From positions 105,757-169,756 of the forward strand of contig JADKJI010000011.1 in NCBI GenBank assembly GCA_016721085.1: a stretch of DNA of 64,000 nucleotides, given 5' to 3'. The notes beneath the pieces are model-generated. The model was not told the DNA's origin and ran no database searches. It saw nothing but the letters and a program-made list of their open reading frames with translations. Position 1 is the first letter of the stretch, and the number at the start of each line of letters is the position of its first letter. Both the position numbers and the translations under genes were made by a program. Positions 17,874 to 27,090 of this stretch are shown one piece after another. This DNA is from Chitinophagaceae bacterium (GTDB lineage: Bacteria; Bacteroidota; Bacteroidia; Chitinophagales; Chitinophagaceae).

Positions 17874-18180
17874 AAGGCTGGATGCTTGATGCTTTTTGCC
17901 TAAGGCATAAGGCCTAAAGCCGAGGGCTAATACAAAATACATTTTACTGCAATTTGCCCCTATTATATTTTATCGTGTGGATACGTTTTGCCGCTTGCAT
18001 ATCCTGTGTATCCCAATTATACTTTCACATCAAGGACCTGTATTGGTCGCGTAGCGATCCTCTGCGTCTCGATTTGGAAAATACATTAACCGCGGAGACG
18101 CAGAGGCGCAGGGAATACATCTCAGCGCCTCTGCGTCTCCGCGGTAAAATGTATTTTGTATTTCCTTTAAGCTTCAAGAA
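17874..18180. repeat. Family B half-element plus family C hairpin (copy C1)
   Basis: A family B left arm (GGCTGGATGCTTGATGC, then GCCTAAGGCATAAGGCC) at 17876-17928 has no right arm nearby. At about 18078-18175 is a family C hairpin. Its left arm is AAAATACATTAACCGCGGAG then ACGCAGAGGCGC, and its right arm is the complement ending CCGCGGTAAAATGTATTTT. The stem is about 30 bp with two mismatches. Confidence 0.85.
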
Positions 18181-18214
18181 TAGAGCATTCCGCATTAAAT
18201 CGTATTTTCGCACT

Positions 18215-18909
18215 ATGAAACTCCTCTTATCTGTCTTACTTCTTGCTACATTACTACCCGCCTGTCAATCTCAAAATTCAGGTTCTAAAACCAATTTAAG
18301 TCCCGATGAATTTGAAAAAGGGATGACACAACCTAATGTGCAGATACTGGATGTTAGAACGGCTGGGGAATTCCGTAATGGACATTTAAAAAATGCCTTG
18401 CAGGCTGATTGGAGGGATAAGAACCAATTCAAAGACCGCACACAACATTTAGATAAAACAAACCAATCTATATCTATTGTTTATCTGGAGGAAGAAGTTC
18501 CGCCGCTGCAGAATGGCTACGCAGCCAGGGATATAAAGAGGTGTTAGAATTGGAAGGCGGATTAGCTAGTTGGAATGGCGCAGGGAAAGCACTGGAAAAT
18601 GCTGGGCAATCGCCCCAGCTTTCTGAAAGTGCCTATCAGGATCTTATCAATAGTGCTCCAGTTGTACTGGTAGATTTCGGAGCCAGTTGGTGTCCCCCCT
18701 GCAAAAAGATGGAACCCGTATTGGATCAATTGCAGAAAGAAAACGCTGGCAAATTCAAACTGGTAAAAGTGGATGGTGGCAATGATTTCGATATGATGAA
18801 AGCACAAAAAGTAGAAGCCCTTCCTGTTTTCATCATCTATAAGAACGGTAAAGAAGTATGGCGTAAACAAGGCCTTACTGCCAAAGAAGAATTCCTGAAA
18901 TTCCTTTAA
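18215..18909 (+). pseudogene. Rhodanese-thioredoxin fusion lipoprotein, one frameshift
   Basis: The protein starts MKLLLSVLLLATLLPACQSQ, with lipobox LPAC. A rhodanese domain follows (VQILDVRTAGEFRNGHLKNAL). Its active-site loop CLSGGRS is readable only in the next frame, as is the linker EWLRSQGYKEVLELEGGLASW. The second domain is a thioredoxin (VVLVDFGASWCPPCKKMEPV, redox site CPPC) that runs intact to 18909. One missing A in GATAAAACAAACC (about 18455) explains the break. Restored, it is about 231 residues. It would act in the envelope, linking sulfur transfer to thiol-disulfide exchange; that role is inferred. Confidence 0.8.
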
Positions 18910-18957
18910 CCATATTTTGATATTTCTTGCTACATTGGTTGTTATAAGTAACAACCA

Positions 18958-19950
18958 ATGAAACCATCATTTTTTTTCCTCCTCCTCTCCTTTCTTGTTT
19001 TTAGTGTACCATCATACTCTCAAAAGATTGAAGTACTTACATCGGGTACCAAAACTCCTATCAGAGGACTTAGTGTTGTGAATGAAAACATCATCTGGGC
19101 CAGTGGTAGCGGAGGCAAAGTAGCCCGCTCTACTAATGGAGGTAAGTCCTTTGAATGGATAACAGTAAAAGGTTTTGAAAAAAATGATTTCCGGGATATA
19201 GAAGCGTTTGATTCAAACACTGCTGTTATAATGGCTGTAGCAGATCCTGCCTATATTCTTAAAACAACCAATGGTGGTAAGGATTGGAAAGTTGTGTATT
19301 CGAATTCTACAAAGGGGATGTTCCTCGATGCAATGAATTTCTATGATTCTAAACACGGAATGGTAATCGGAGACCCCATCAACGACACCGTATTCCAGGC
19401 AGTGACCAGTGATGGAGGTGATACCTGGCAAGTGTATACTAAATATCCTGTAAAAGTTGATGCCGGAGAAGCCTTTTTCGCCTCCAGTGGTACCAACCTT
19501 AAATACTTCATGGGAAGCTATGTTTTAGTTTCAGGTGGTACTAAAGCAAGTTTTATTTTTCCTGAGACAAAACTAAAACTCGATATCCTGCAAGGCAAGG
19601 AAAGTACAGGTTGCAATTCTGTTGCGTACTGGAAGGGAAGATGGGTGATTGTTGGAGGTGATTTCGCGAACGATAAGGATACTACACTAAACTGTCTTTA
19701 TAGCCTACCTGGTCCTCCACGATTCAAAAGACCTGCTACCCCACCCCATGGCTACAGAAGTTGTGTTGCATTCATAAGCAAAAAGAAACTGATTACCTGT
19801 GGCACTTCAGGTATTGACATATCAACCGACAGCGGAAATAATTGGAAGCTGATTAGTAGCGACAGCTATCATGTTTGCCAAAAAGCAAAAAAAGGGAATG
19901 CGGTTTTTCTAGCTGGCGGAAACGGTCGAATCAGTAAATTGATTGAGTAA
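18958..19950 (+). CDS. Exported YCF48/BNR-like beta-propeller protein
   Basis: The 330-residue protein has a signal peptide (MKPSFFFLLLSFLVFSVPSYSQ). Repeated BNR-like blades follow: ARSTNGGKSFEW, LKTTNGGKDWKVVYS, AVTSDGGDTWQVY and DISTDSGNNWKLIS. These are Asp-box style repeats, as in YCF48-like and sialidase-related propellers. It lacks sialidase catalytic residues that I can identify, so binding or assembly is likelier than hydrolysis. Its stop abuts the end of the convergent DUF486 gene with no spacer. Confidence 0.85.
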   Translation: MKPSFFFLLLSFLVFSVPSYSQKIEVLTSGTKTPIRGLSVVNENIIWASGSGGKVARSTNGGKSFEWITVKGFEKNDFRDIEAFDSNTAVIMAVADPAYILKTTNGGKDWKVVYSNSTKGMFLDAMNFYDSKHGMVIGDPINDTVFQAVTSDGGDTWQVYTKYPVKVDAGEAFFASSGTNLKYFMGSYVLVSGGTKASFIFPETKLKLDILQGKESTGCNSVAYWKGRWVIVGGDFANDKDTTLNCLYSLPGPPRFKRPATPPHGYRSCVAFISKKKLITCGTSGIDISTDSGNNWKLISSDSYHVCQKAKKGNAVFLAGGNGRISKLIE

Positions 19951-20280
19951 TTATTTCTTAAACATGAAATATACGGCACCGAGTATAAAAGCGAAACTCA
20001 CCAGGTATTTCCAATGAAAAGGTTCCTTCAGATATAGAACCGCAAAAAAACCGAAAACTATCAGCGTTATCACTTCCTGCGTCAGCTTCAACTGAAAGCC
20101 GGAGAACCCTGACGCATACCCTAATCTGTTAGCAGGCACCATCAGCAGGTATTCAAAAAAAGCGATGCCCCAACTTATCAGTATCGCCTTCCATAATGGC
20201 ATATTGGTATCTTTTAAATTACCATACCAGGCGAAAGTCATGAAAATGTTGGAGGCGAGGAGGAGGAGTATTGTGCGCAT
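19951..20280 (-). CDS. DUF486 (DMT superfamily) small membrane protein
   Basis: The 109-residue protein has four hydrophobic helices and the conserved features of DUF486: FMTFAWYGNLK, WKAILISWGIAFFEYLLMVPANRLGY and LKLTQEVITLIVFGFFAVLYL. It is related to small drug/metabolite transporters; its substrate is unknown. The gene is followed immediately by the convergent propeller gene and preceded by a long composite palindrome. Confidence 0.88.
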   Translation of the reverse strand: MRTILLLLASNIFMTFAWYGNLKDTNMPLWKAILISWGIAFFEYLLMVPANRLGYASGFSGFQLKLTQEVITLIVFGFFAVLYLKEPFHWKYLVSFAFILGAVYFMFKK

Positions 20281-20309
20281 GTTATTACGTTACGTTATGC
20301 GATTTACCT

Positions 20310-20755
20310 TTTTTGGCCTAAGGCTTAAGGCCTAAAGCCTAGGGCTTAATTTAGTCGTCCGTCCGGAAATCAGGTTTCAAATAAGGCTCTTTCGTAATTG
20401 ACGTTTTTTTGTAGACTATTAATAAGCTATACGCTTCATTCTAAATTAATACAATTCACCGCAGAGAACAAGAGTTAGCAGAGGTTCCGCAGAGTTATTC
20501 ATAGATTTTAATTAGGTTCTTAGCATAACTCTGCGCTAACTCTTGTATCTCTTGTTCTCTGCGGTAAAATGTATTTTGTATTTGCCTTAAGATTTTTGCC
20601 TAAAGCTTAAGGCCTAAAGCCTAGGGCTTAATTTAGTCGTCCGACAAGAAATCAGTTTTCAGAAATTATACATTCGTAATTCACAAAAACACTTGGCAGA
20701 TTACTGAATTAAGCCTTAGGCCCTAGGCCTTAAGCTTTAGGCAAAAGCATCAAGC
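20310..20755. repeat. Composite palindrome: family B - C - B
   Basis: A family B copy begins at 20314 (GGCCTAAGGCTTAAGGCC, TTAGTCGTCCGTCCGG). A family C variant occupies 20457-20573, with ACCGCAGAGAACAAGAG paired to CTCTTGTTCTCTGCGGT and an inner CGCAGAGTTAT / ATAACTCTGCG pair. A second family B copy spans 20605-20750, with loop TTAGTCGTCCGACAAG and right arm AGGCCTTAAGCTTTAGGC. It ends at the smc stop codon. Confidence 0.9.
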
Positions 20756-23700
20756 CTAATTAAGCGCCCTAAAATCCACCGGCACCAACTTACTCACCCC
20801 AGGCTCCTGCATAGTAACCCCATAGATAACATCCACAGAACTCATGGTCATCTTATTGTGCGTTACAATAATGAACTGGCTTTCTTCGCTGAATTTGCGA
20901 ATCATGCTGGTGAACTTACCTACGTTGGCATCATCCAAAGGTGCATCCACCTCATCGAGAATACAGAATGGTGCAGGTTTTATCAGATAGATTGCAAAGA
21001 GTAATGCTGTTGCAGTAAGCGTCTTCTCTCCTCCACTCAATTGGGAGATAGAAGATGGACGTTTACCTTTTGGCTTAGCAATGATATCGATGCTGGTTTC
21101 AGCCAGGTTCTCTGGATTCTCCAATACCATATCTGCCGTATCGTCTTCAGTAAAGAGTGCTTTGAATACCTTCTGGAAATTCTCCCTTACCTTATTGAAA
21201 GTTTCGAGGAACTGCTGGTTGGCAGTAGCTTCTACTTCCTGAATGGTTTGCAAGAGACTGTCTTTAGCCGATACAAGGTCATTCTTTTGTTCAAGGATGA
21301 ACTCATAACGCTTCTTCATTTCCTGGAAGGCTTCGATAGCTGTTGGGTTCACTTCACCGAGATTCTCGAGACGCTTTTTCATGCGGTCGCATTTCTCCTG
21401 AAGTTCTTCAACAGGTATTTCAGTAGTCCTGTCCTGATCTAATATATCATCAAGGTTGATCCTGAATTCTACATGAAGGCGTTCTTTCATTCCCGCCAAT
21501 TGCAGTTTCAGTTCATTGAGACGGTCTTTGATTTCAGCCAACAGGTGCTCGATCATTTCTTTCTCTTTCACCTTATGACGTAATTCACTTTCCTTCTCCC
21601 CCAATATGTTACGGATATTATAATAAGCCTGATCTGCTTCATTCAATACCTTCTCTTCCTCTTCTTTCTTACGGAGTAATTCAACCAATCCGTCGGAAGC
21701 TACAGTTAATGTAGATTCACTTTCAGTGATCTGCTCGGCCGTTTGCTTCAATTGGGAAGCATTCGTATCAATCTGTGCCTTCAACTCTACCAATTGGTTC
21801 GACTTGAATTCACCTTCCTGAGTCAATGCACCGATCTTACTATGCTGACGAGTTACTAGGAGATTGAATTCATTATAGCTGGCTTGAGCCTGACCGTATT
21901 CTTCTTCCACCAATCTGTAATCAGTTTCAGAAGAAGTAAGACGCTCCCGGAGTTCATTCAACTGGTTAACCCATTGCATCCATTCTTGTCTTGTACCTTC
22001 TACAGAAGCAAGTGTTTCTTCCAGAATCAATTGTGTTTCCTGTAAACGGTGCTCTGCTACATGCTGAGAACCGTGAAGGTTTTCAATCTTATTCTGTAAA
22101 GAGAATACAAGGTTTGTCAAACGGCTGATATCTTCCTGTGCTTGTTTTATAGCTTGTTCTTTCAACTGTTCGTTGAAACCGATCACTTCATTATGTTTAG
22201 CTTGAATCTGGTGTTTCAGGTCGGCTACCACTGCTTCCTGAGCAATGATATCTTCCATCAGTTTTTCCAGGTTCTTAGCACGACCGATTTTCTTTCCTTC
22301 AAACAAACCTACGCTACCACCGGTAAGACTATATTTTCCTTTTACGTATTTACCAGTCTTCTCCAATACAACTGCACCATTGCTATTTGTAAGGGCTTCT
22401 TCATTTTCAGCAATGAATACATTACCGAGCAAATGAGTAGCTAAATGACGGTATTGATTATCTACTTCAATAACATCCATTGCAGGAATGGTATTTCCTG
22501 GCTGGTGGAAATTAGAAGCTTCAGTGCTGAATTTATCGAGAAGGAAGAAGTTTGCTTTTCCTTTCTTGTTCTCATCCAGTAAATGAACGGCTTGCAAACC
22601 TTCCTGCAGATTGTTCACTACATAGTAGTTCAGGTAAGGCTCCAGCACATTCTCAACAGCTGCCCTGTATTCTTCCTTCACATAAATGATATCAGAAAGA
22701 ACAGGCGCTGTATGATTCCAGTTTGGATTCTTGTGGAGGAATTTCACACTTTCAGGATAGCCTTCCATTGAATCGATAAGGCTCTTCAACAGATCATGCT
22801 CGTTACGACGGGCATCCAGTTTACGGTTACCATCGGCAAGATGCTGACGCAGCCCTTCCATTTCACCCTGGGTCTGTAATATCTGCTCACGAGTGCGCTC
22901 CTGATGTTCTTGTAATTGAACCAGATCAGTCTTGCGACTATCCAGTTCCTCTTCCCTCACATGCCTTTCTTCTTCCAATTGTTTCAATTGGCTGTTTCGG
23001 CTTTCCTTCTCGTCTTCCAGTTGCTGGATAGTACGTTGGAGGTTATTGATAGAAGTATCCGCTACTGCCACCTTCTTTTCTGCATCGAATTGGTTGCGTT
23101 GCAGGTTGAGGTTCTCGCTGCGGAGTGTATCCACATGAGCTCTCTTCTCATCAAAAACACGACGCTTCTCTTCAACGGTTTTACGGATATCTTCCAACTG
23201 TTGTTCGAGAGATTCGAGTTTTGATTTCTCTTCTTCTATCTGGAGGCGGGTAAACTGAATGCTTTCTTCGAGGCCATTCAATTGACCTTCGCTCTTATTT
23301 AAAAAGTCCTGCAGACTTTCTTCTTTCTCTTTTAAGAAATTGAGGCGTTGACCAGCAAGATTTTTTTCATTTTCACGGGTGCGTAAGGTTTGCAACAGGT
23401 CATTGAATTCGTGTTGCATGCTTTGCAAGGCCCTTTCCTTTTCGATGAAGCTGGCTTTCTCTTGCTCGAGGGCTGCTTCTTCAGTAGCTACAATTGCTTC
23501 GAGTTGAATCTTCTTATCGGTTTCCGCTTCTGTTTGTTGGTTCAGTTCTCTGTAAGTAAGATTGAATCCTTCCAGCGCCGCTTTTGCCAATTCGATACTG
23601 TATTCACGATATTCCTTTTTGATCTCGTAATACTTCTCAGCTTTCTTGGCCTGGTTTTCCAGACTTTTCAACTGGTTATTGATTTCAAAAAGCAAGTCTT

Positions 23701-24274
23701 CGATACGCGACAGATCCTGCTCAGTGGCATCCAGTTTATTCTTGGCTTCTTTCTTTCTTGTTTTGTAGATGGTGATACCGGCAGCTTGTTCAAGCATGCG
23801 GCGACGGCTATTGTCTTTGTCCTTGATGATCTCATCCACCATACCCAATTCAATGATAGCATAGCTATCGGTGCTCACACCGGTATCCATGAAAAGGTTC
23901 TGGATATCTTTCAGTCGGCATTGAACATCGTTGAGGCGGTATTCACTTTCTCCGCTTTTATAGAACTTACGGGTAACAGTGATGGTATTGAATTCGGTTG
24001 GAAGGAGGTTCTTTGTGTTTTCAAAAGTGAGGCTTACTTCGGCCAAACCTGATGCTGAACGGGTCTTTGATCCGTTGAATACCAGGCTCTCCAAATTTTC
24101 ACTTCTGAGGTGGCTAATCTTCTGTTCACCAATAACCCAACGGATGCTATCTATGATATTACTTTTACCACAGCCGTTAGGTCCGATAACGCCAGTTACG
24201 CCCTCGTCAAAATTCAAAACAGTTTTATCGGCAAAACTTTTAAACCCTTTGATTTCTAAACTCTTTAGTCGCAC
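20756..24274 (-). CDS. smc: Chromosome segregation protein SMC
   Basis: The condensin ATPase that compacts and segregates chromosomes. The 1172-residue protein is full length and unbroken. Walker A is GPNGCGKSN (31-39). Two long coiled coils flank a hinge that contains SMEGYPESVKFLHKN, LLGNVFIAENEEAL and YSLTGGSVGLFEGKK. The C-terminal head has the signature LSGGEK and Walker B FCILDEVDAPLDDAN, ending ITHNKMTMSS-like (IVTHNKMTM). It ends FRALN directly against the composite palindrome. No scpA or scpB gene is adjacent. Confidence 0.98.
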   Translation of the reverse strand: MRLKSLEIKGFKSFADKTVLNFDEGVTGVIGPNGCGKSNIIDSIRWVIGEQKISHLRSENLESLVFNGSKTRSASGLAEVSLTFENTKNLLPTEFNTITVTRKFYKSGESEYRLNDVQCRLKDIQNLFMDTGVSTDSYAIIELGMVDEIIKDKDNSRRRMLEQAAGITIYKTRKKEAKNKLDATEQDLSRIEDLLFEINNQLKSLENQAKKAEKYYEIKKEYREYSIELAKAALEGFNLTYRELNQQTEAETDKKIQLEAIVATEEAALEQEKASFIEKERALQSMQHEFNDLLQTLRTRENEKNLAGQRLNFLKEKEESLQDFLNKSEGQLNGLEESIQFTRLQIEEEKSKLESLEQQLEDIRKTVEEKRRVFDEKRAHVDTLRSENLNLQRNQFDAEKKVAVADTSINNLQRTIQQLEDEKESRNSQLKQLEEERHVREEELDSRKTDLVQLQEHQERTREQILQTQGEMEGLRQHLADGNRKLDARRNEHDLLKSLIDSMEGYPESVKFLHKNPNWNHTAPVLSDIIYVKEEYRAAVENVLEPYLNYYVVNNLQEGLQAVHLLDENKKGKANFFLLDKFSTEASNFHQPGNTIPAMDVIEVDNQYRHLATHLLGNVFIAENEEALTNSNGAVVLEKTGKYVKGKYSLTGGSVGLFEGKKIGRAKNLEKLMEDIIAQEAVVADLKHQIQAKHNEVIGFNEQLKEQAIKQAQEDISRLTNLVFSLQNKIENLHGSQHVAEHRLQETQLILEETLASVEGTRQEWMQWVNQLNELRERLTSSETDYRLVEEEYGQAQASYNEFNLLVTRQHSKIGALTQEGEFKSNQLVELKAQIDTNASQLKQTAEQITESESTLTVASDGLVELLRKKEEEEKVLNEADQAYYNIRNILGEKESELRHKVKEKEMIEHLLAEIKDRLNELKLQLAGMKERLHVEFRINLDDILDQDRTTEIPVEELQEKCDRMKKRLENLGEVNPTAIEAFQEMKKRYEFILEQKNDLVSAKDSLLQTIQEVEATANQQFLETFNKVRENFQKVFKALFTEDDTADMVLENPENLAETSIDIIAKPKGKRPSSISQLSGGEKTLTATALLFAIYLIKPAPFCILDEVDAPLDDANVGKFTSMIRKFSEESQFIIVTHNKMTMSSVDVIYGVTMQEPGVSKLVPVDFRALN

Positions 24275-24454
24275 AATTCAATATTTTTAGGAAGTCGCAA
24301 ATATAATCGAATGGGCATGTAAAATACCACCTCAACGTTACGGGCTTTCATAATTATTCACTTCTTATACACAAAAAATCAGCCACGCCTTATTTGTGTA
24401 TGGGTTGTGGAAAAAACAGTTGTTTACCCACTTTTTGGGCACAATAAATTGGAA

Positions 24455-24811
24455 TTATTTGCCTTCGTAAACCACCCCGGAGGTTGGGGTTTCGTGTAAT
24501 TCGAGGCGGGTCATTTTGGATAGTGAAGGTTTGAGTTGATCCCATATCCAAACTGCAATCAATTCGCAGGTGGGGTTTTCAAGTCCGGGTACCTCATTCA
24601 TACATTTATGATCAAGCTGTGCCACCACAGGTTTTACCACAGCCTTCAGAACTGCAAAATCCATTACCCAGCCCAACTTAGGGTCTGGCTGATCTTCAAT
24701 CCAAACTCTCAAACGATAGGTATGTCCATGCATATTCCGGCACTTGTGGTCGGCAGGAACATTTGGGAGAAAATGGGCTGAATCGAAAGTAAACTCTTTG
24801 TAAATAAGCAT
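24455..24811 (-). CDS. queD: 6-carboxytetrahydropterin synthase (QueD/PTPS family)
   Basis: Makes 6-carboxy-5,6,7,8-tetrahydropterin from dihydroneopterin triphosphate for queuosine or deazapurine synthesis. The 118-residue protein has the zinc histidines H13 (FDSAHFLP), H28 and H30 (CRNMHGHTY). The nucleophile Cys24 is in DHKCRN, and the C-terminal Glu motif is LELHETPTSGV. The nearest pathway gene is queG at 47 kb; no queC or queE is adjacent. I see no preQ1 riboswitch in the short upstream gap. Confidence 0.9.
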   Translation of the reverse strand: MLIYKEFTFDSAHFLPNVPADHKCRNMHGHTYRLRVWIEDQPDPKLGWVMDFAVLKAVVKPVVAQLDHKCMNEVPGLENPTCELIAVWIWDQLKPSLSKMTRLELHETPTSGVVYEGK

Positions 24812-24911
24812 AGCGGATAATAAAGGTGCAAAGGTACGACCTGTCGGTTAATGAAAAAGCCCACTACAGAGTAAATTGTATATTTAAGTGACCAAAACAA
24901 CAAAGACTGCC

Positions 24912-26381
24912 ATGAAACAAGCATTATTTATCGGCCTTACTCTCCTATTTATCCATTCAAAGGGCCAAAACAAGGGTAATTCTTCCGATGGGAATATCAG
25001 CGTAACAAAACACCAGTTAAAAATCAACAATCAGGTTATCAATTACACCGCAACAGCGGGATATATGCCAATAAAGGATGAATCGGATAGTCTCCGGGCC
25101 AAACTGTTCTTTGTTGCCTACACCAAGGATGGGGAGGCAGAACCGGGGAAAAGACCCATACTTTTTGCCTATAACGGAGGTCCTGGATCAGCTTCTTTAT
25201 GGCTTCATATGGGGGCATTGGGTCCAAAGAGGGTGGTTATGACAGAAAAAGGGGATGCCATAAAACCTCCCTATCAATATATCGACAATGAATATAGCTG
25301 GCTCGATAAAACAGATATAGTTTTCATAGACCCCATGGTGACTGGTTATACCCGCATGGCAGGAAAGAACCCACAAAGTATGTTTACGGGATATGAAAAC
25401 GACCTTACTCTAGTTGGGGATTTCATCCGTCTTTACACTACCAAATACGAACGATGGTCGTCCCCGAAATTCATAGGTGGCGAAAGCTATGGCACTACAC
25501 GCTCAGCAGGCTTATCAGGTTATCTCCAAAACAAGTATGGACTATATCTTAACGGTGTAATCCTCATTTCCTCCATTATGGATTTTGCCACAGCTCGTCC
25601 CGATGTGGGCAACGACCGCCCCTATCCATTGATGTTACCCACATTTGCAGCCACTGCCTGGTATCATAAAAAATTAGGAAGTAATTATCCCGATTTAAAG
25701 CCTTTGCTGAAAGAAGTGGAATCATTTGCTATCAATGAATATGCCACTGCCTTATTGAAAGGAGATGCATTACCACAGGATGAAAGGGAAAAAGTTGTAA
25801 ACAAACTCAGTCAATATACCGGTCTTTCAAAGACATATATCAACGATAATAACCTGCGTTTTTATGTTGGTGGATTCAATAAGGAATTGCTGAGAACGGA
25901 GAAGAAAACTGTAGGCAGATTAGATGGTCGTTTTACAGGTTATGATTTCAATGAAGCTGGAGCTACATATGATTATGACCCTAGTTATAATAACACTATT
26001 TATGGTCCATATGCAATGGCTGCCAACGATTATATCAGGCGGTTTTTGAAATATGAGAATGATTTAGTTTATGAGGTTTTAACTGGCAGACCACAACCCT
26101 GGCCATTAGCACAAGACAAATACTTAAATGTAGCTGAAACGCTACGTGATGCAATGACCAAAAACCCGCATTTAAAAGTGTGGATCGCCAATGGGTTTTA
26201 TGATATGGCCACCCCCTATTTCGCTACTCAGAACACCGTAGATCATATGTTTCTCAAGAAAGATATTCGAGCCAATCTTACCATGACTTACTATGAAGCG
26301 GGACATATGATGTATATCCACCAACCGTCTTTGCAGCAGTTGAAGAAGGATTTTGAGAGGTTTATGAGCGAAGCGAATTGA
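24912..26381 (+). CDS. Peptidase S10, serine carboxypeptidase-like, exported
   Basis: From the ATG at 24912 (MKQALFIGLTLLFIHSKGQ) the protein has a signal peptide and about 489 residues. Catalytic elements are visible: the oxyanion-region AYNGGPGSASLW, the nucleophile elbow GGESYGTTRSAG, the Asp region WIANGFYDMATPY and the His region EAGHMMYIH. The frame is open from an earlier start at 24888 that would add a short basic leader. It probably acts in the periplasm or outside on peptides. It stands alone between divergent queD and a palindrome. Confidence 0.92.
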   Translation: MKQALFIGLTLLFIHSKGQNKGNSSDGNISVTKHQLKINNQVINYTATAGYMPIKDESDSLRAKLFFVAYTKDGEAEPGKRPILFAYNGGPGSASLWLHMGALGPKRVVMTEKGDAIKPPYQYIDNEYSWLDKTDIVFIDPMVTGYTRMAGKNPQSMFTGYENDLTLVGDFIRLYTTKYERWSSPKFIGGESYGTTRSAGLSGYLQNKYGLYLNGVILISSIMDFATARPDVGNDRPYPLMLPTFAATAWYHKKLGSNYPDLKPLLKEVESFAINEYATALLKGDALPQDEREKVVNKLSQYTGLSKTYINDNNLRFYVGGFNKELLRTEKKTVGRLDGRFTGYDFNEAGATYDYDPSYNNTIYGPYAMAANDYIRRFLKYENDLVYEVLTGRPQPWPLAQDKYLNVAETLRDAMTKNPHLKVWIANGFYDMATPYFATQNTVDHMFLKKDIRANLTMTYYEAGHMMYIHQPSLQQLKKDFERFMSEAN

Positions 26382-26515
26382 GATTTGAGGTTTAAGGGTT
26401 TAAAGTTTAATAGTTTAAGGTTGTTCGAAATTCGAAGTGAAAAATCGAATGTAAGAACCTTAAACCTTAAACTTTACACCCTTAAACCTTAAACTATTGA
26501 CTTTTAACAGAGCCT
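26382..26515. repeat. Family G palindrome
   Basis: The left arm is made of GGTTTAAGGGTTTAAAGTTT and AATAGTTTAAGGTT. The right arm is AACCTTAAACCTTAAACTTT, then ACCCTTAAACCTTAAACTAT. The centre, GTTCGAAATTCGAAG, has a TTCGAA dyad. A related copy lies at 42680-42780. It begins at the stop of the S10 peptidase. Confidence 0.85.
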
Positions 26516-26560
26516 GTAGAATTACCCCAAACTAAATTCGCTTTTCTCAATTTATCGGCC

Positions 26561-26699
26561 TATATTTGCAGCGACATTTTGAGTTAACAGTGCATTTTGT
26601 AAGTGAACGTTCTTTCTGCTAAGCATATTTCTGCTAAAAGTTAGTCTTCTTTACGTTGCGTTTATCTCAAGCATTTTTAATTTTTTCAATTATTGAAAA
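26561..26699 (+). promoter_or_regulatory. Promoter and long 5' leader of the RRM gene
   Basis: TATATTTG at 26561-26568 is a perfect -7 box and implies a leader of roughly 125 nt. The leader ends in a dyad TTTTTCAAT / ATTGAAAAA at 26682-26700 that runs into the A of the start codon and replaces any Shine-Dalgarno sequence. Structured leaders of this type are common for cold-induced RNA-binding proteins; control is inferred. Confidence 0.55.
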
Positions 26700-27029
26700 A
26701 TGAACATTTACGTATCAAACTTAAGCTTCAACGTACAAGACGAAGACTTAAGAAGTTATTTTGCTGAATACGGTGACGTATCTAGCGCAAAAGTTATTAC
26801 TGACAAATTCACACAACGCAGCAAAGGCTTCGGCTTTGTTGAAATGTCTGATGATGCAGCTGCTCAAAAAGCAATCGCTGAATTGGATGGTGCAATGGTA
26901 GACGGTAGAAGCATTAAAGTTATGATCGCTCGTCCTAAGGAAGAAAGACCACAAGGTGGTGGTAACGGCGGTTATGGCGGTGGTGGCAACAGACGCCCAG
27001 GTGGCGGCGGCGGCGGAAGTCGTTGGTAA
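26700..27029 (+). CDS. RRM-type RNA-binding protein with glycine-rich tail
   Basis: A 109-residue single-stranded RNA-binding protein of the kind often cold-induced in bacteria. The RRM spans residues 1-81, with RNP2 as IYVSNL (3-8) and RNP1 as KGFGFVEM (42-49). The tail is rich in glycine with Arg and Asn (GGNGGYGGGGNRRPGG). All RRM aromatic contacts are present (Tyr4, Phe44, Phe46). The gene has its own promoter, a long leader and a strong terminator. Confidence 0.95.
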   Translation: MNIYVSNLSFNVQDEDLRSYFAEYGDVSSAKVITDKFTQRSKGFGFVEMSDDAAAQKAIAELDGAMVDGRSIKVMIARPKEERPQGGGNGGYGGGGNRRPGGGGGGSRW

Positions 27030-27049
27030 TTGTCAGTATCAAGACATAC

Positions 27050-27079
27050 AGAAAAAAGAGCCTTATGGCTCTTTTTTCA
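27050..27079 (+). terminator. Bidirectional intrinsic terminator
   Basis: AAAAAAGAGCC / GGCTCTTTTTT form an 11-bp stem with a TTAT loop at 27052-27077. It has a T-tract on the plus strand and the complementary one on the minus strand. It can end both the RRM transcript and the convergent YdeI-family transcript. Confidence 0.88.
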
Positions 27080-27090
27080 TTTACATACGT

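Noticed and set aside
17514..17942. 142-codon minus-strand frame
   Set aside because: It is built from GTCCAAA-type repeat words, has no domain or plausible start, and runs into a terminator-like hairpin and a family B arm.
18062..18160. Family C hairpins as intrinsic terminators
   Set aside because: They lack T-tracts, have very long stems and recur between genes in several orientations. True terminators here (8014, 27052, 32800) are shorter and different.
24812..24911. preQ1 riboswitch upstream of queD
   Set aside because: The gap is short and I see no hairpin followed by an A-rich pseudoknot tail.
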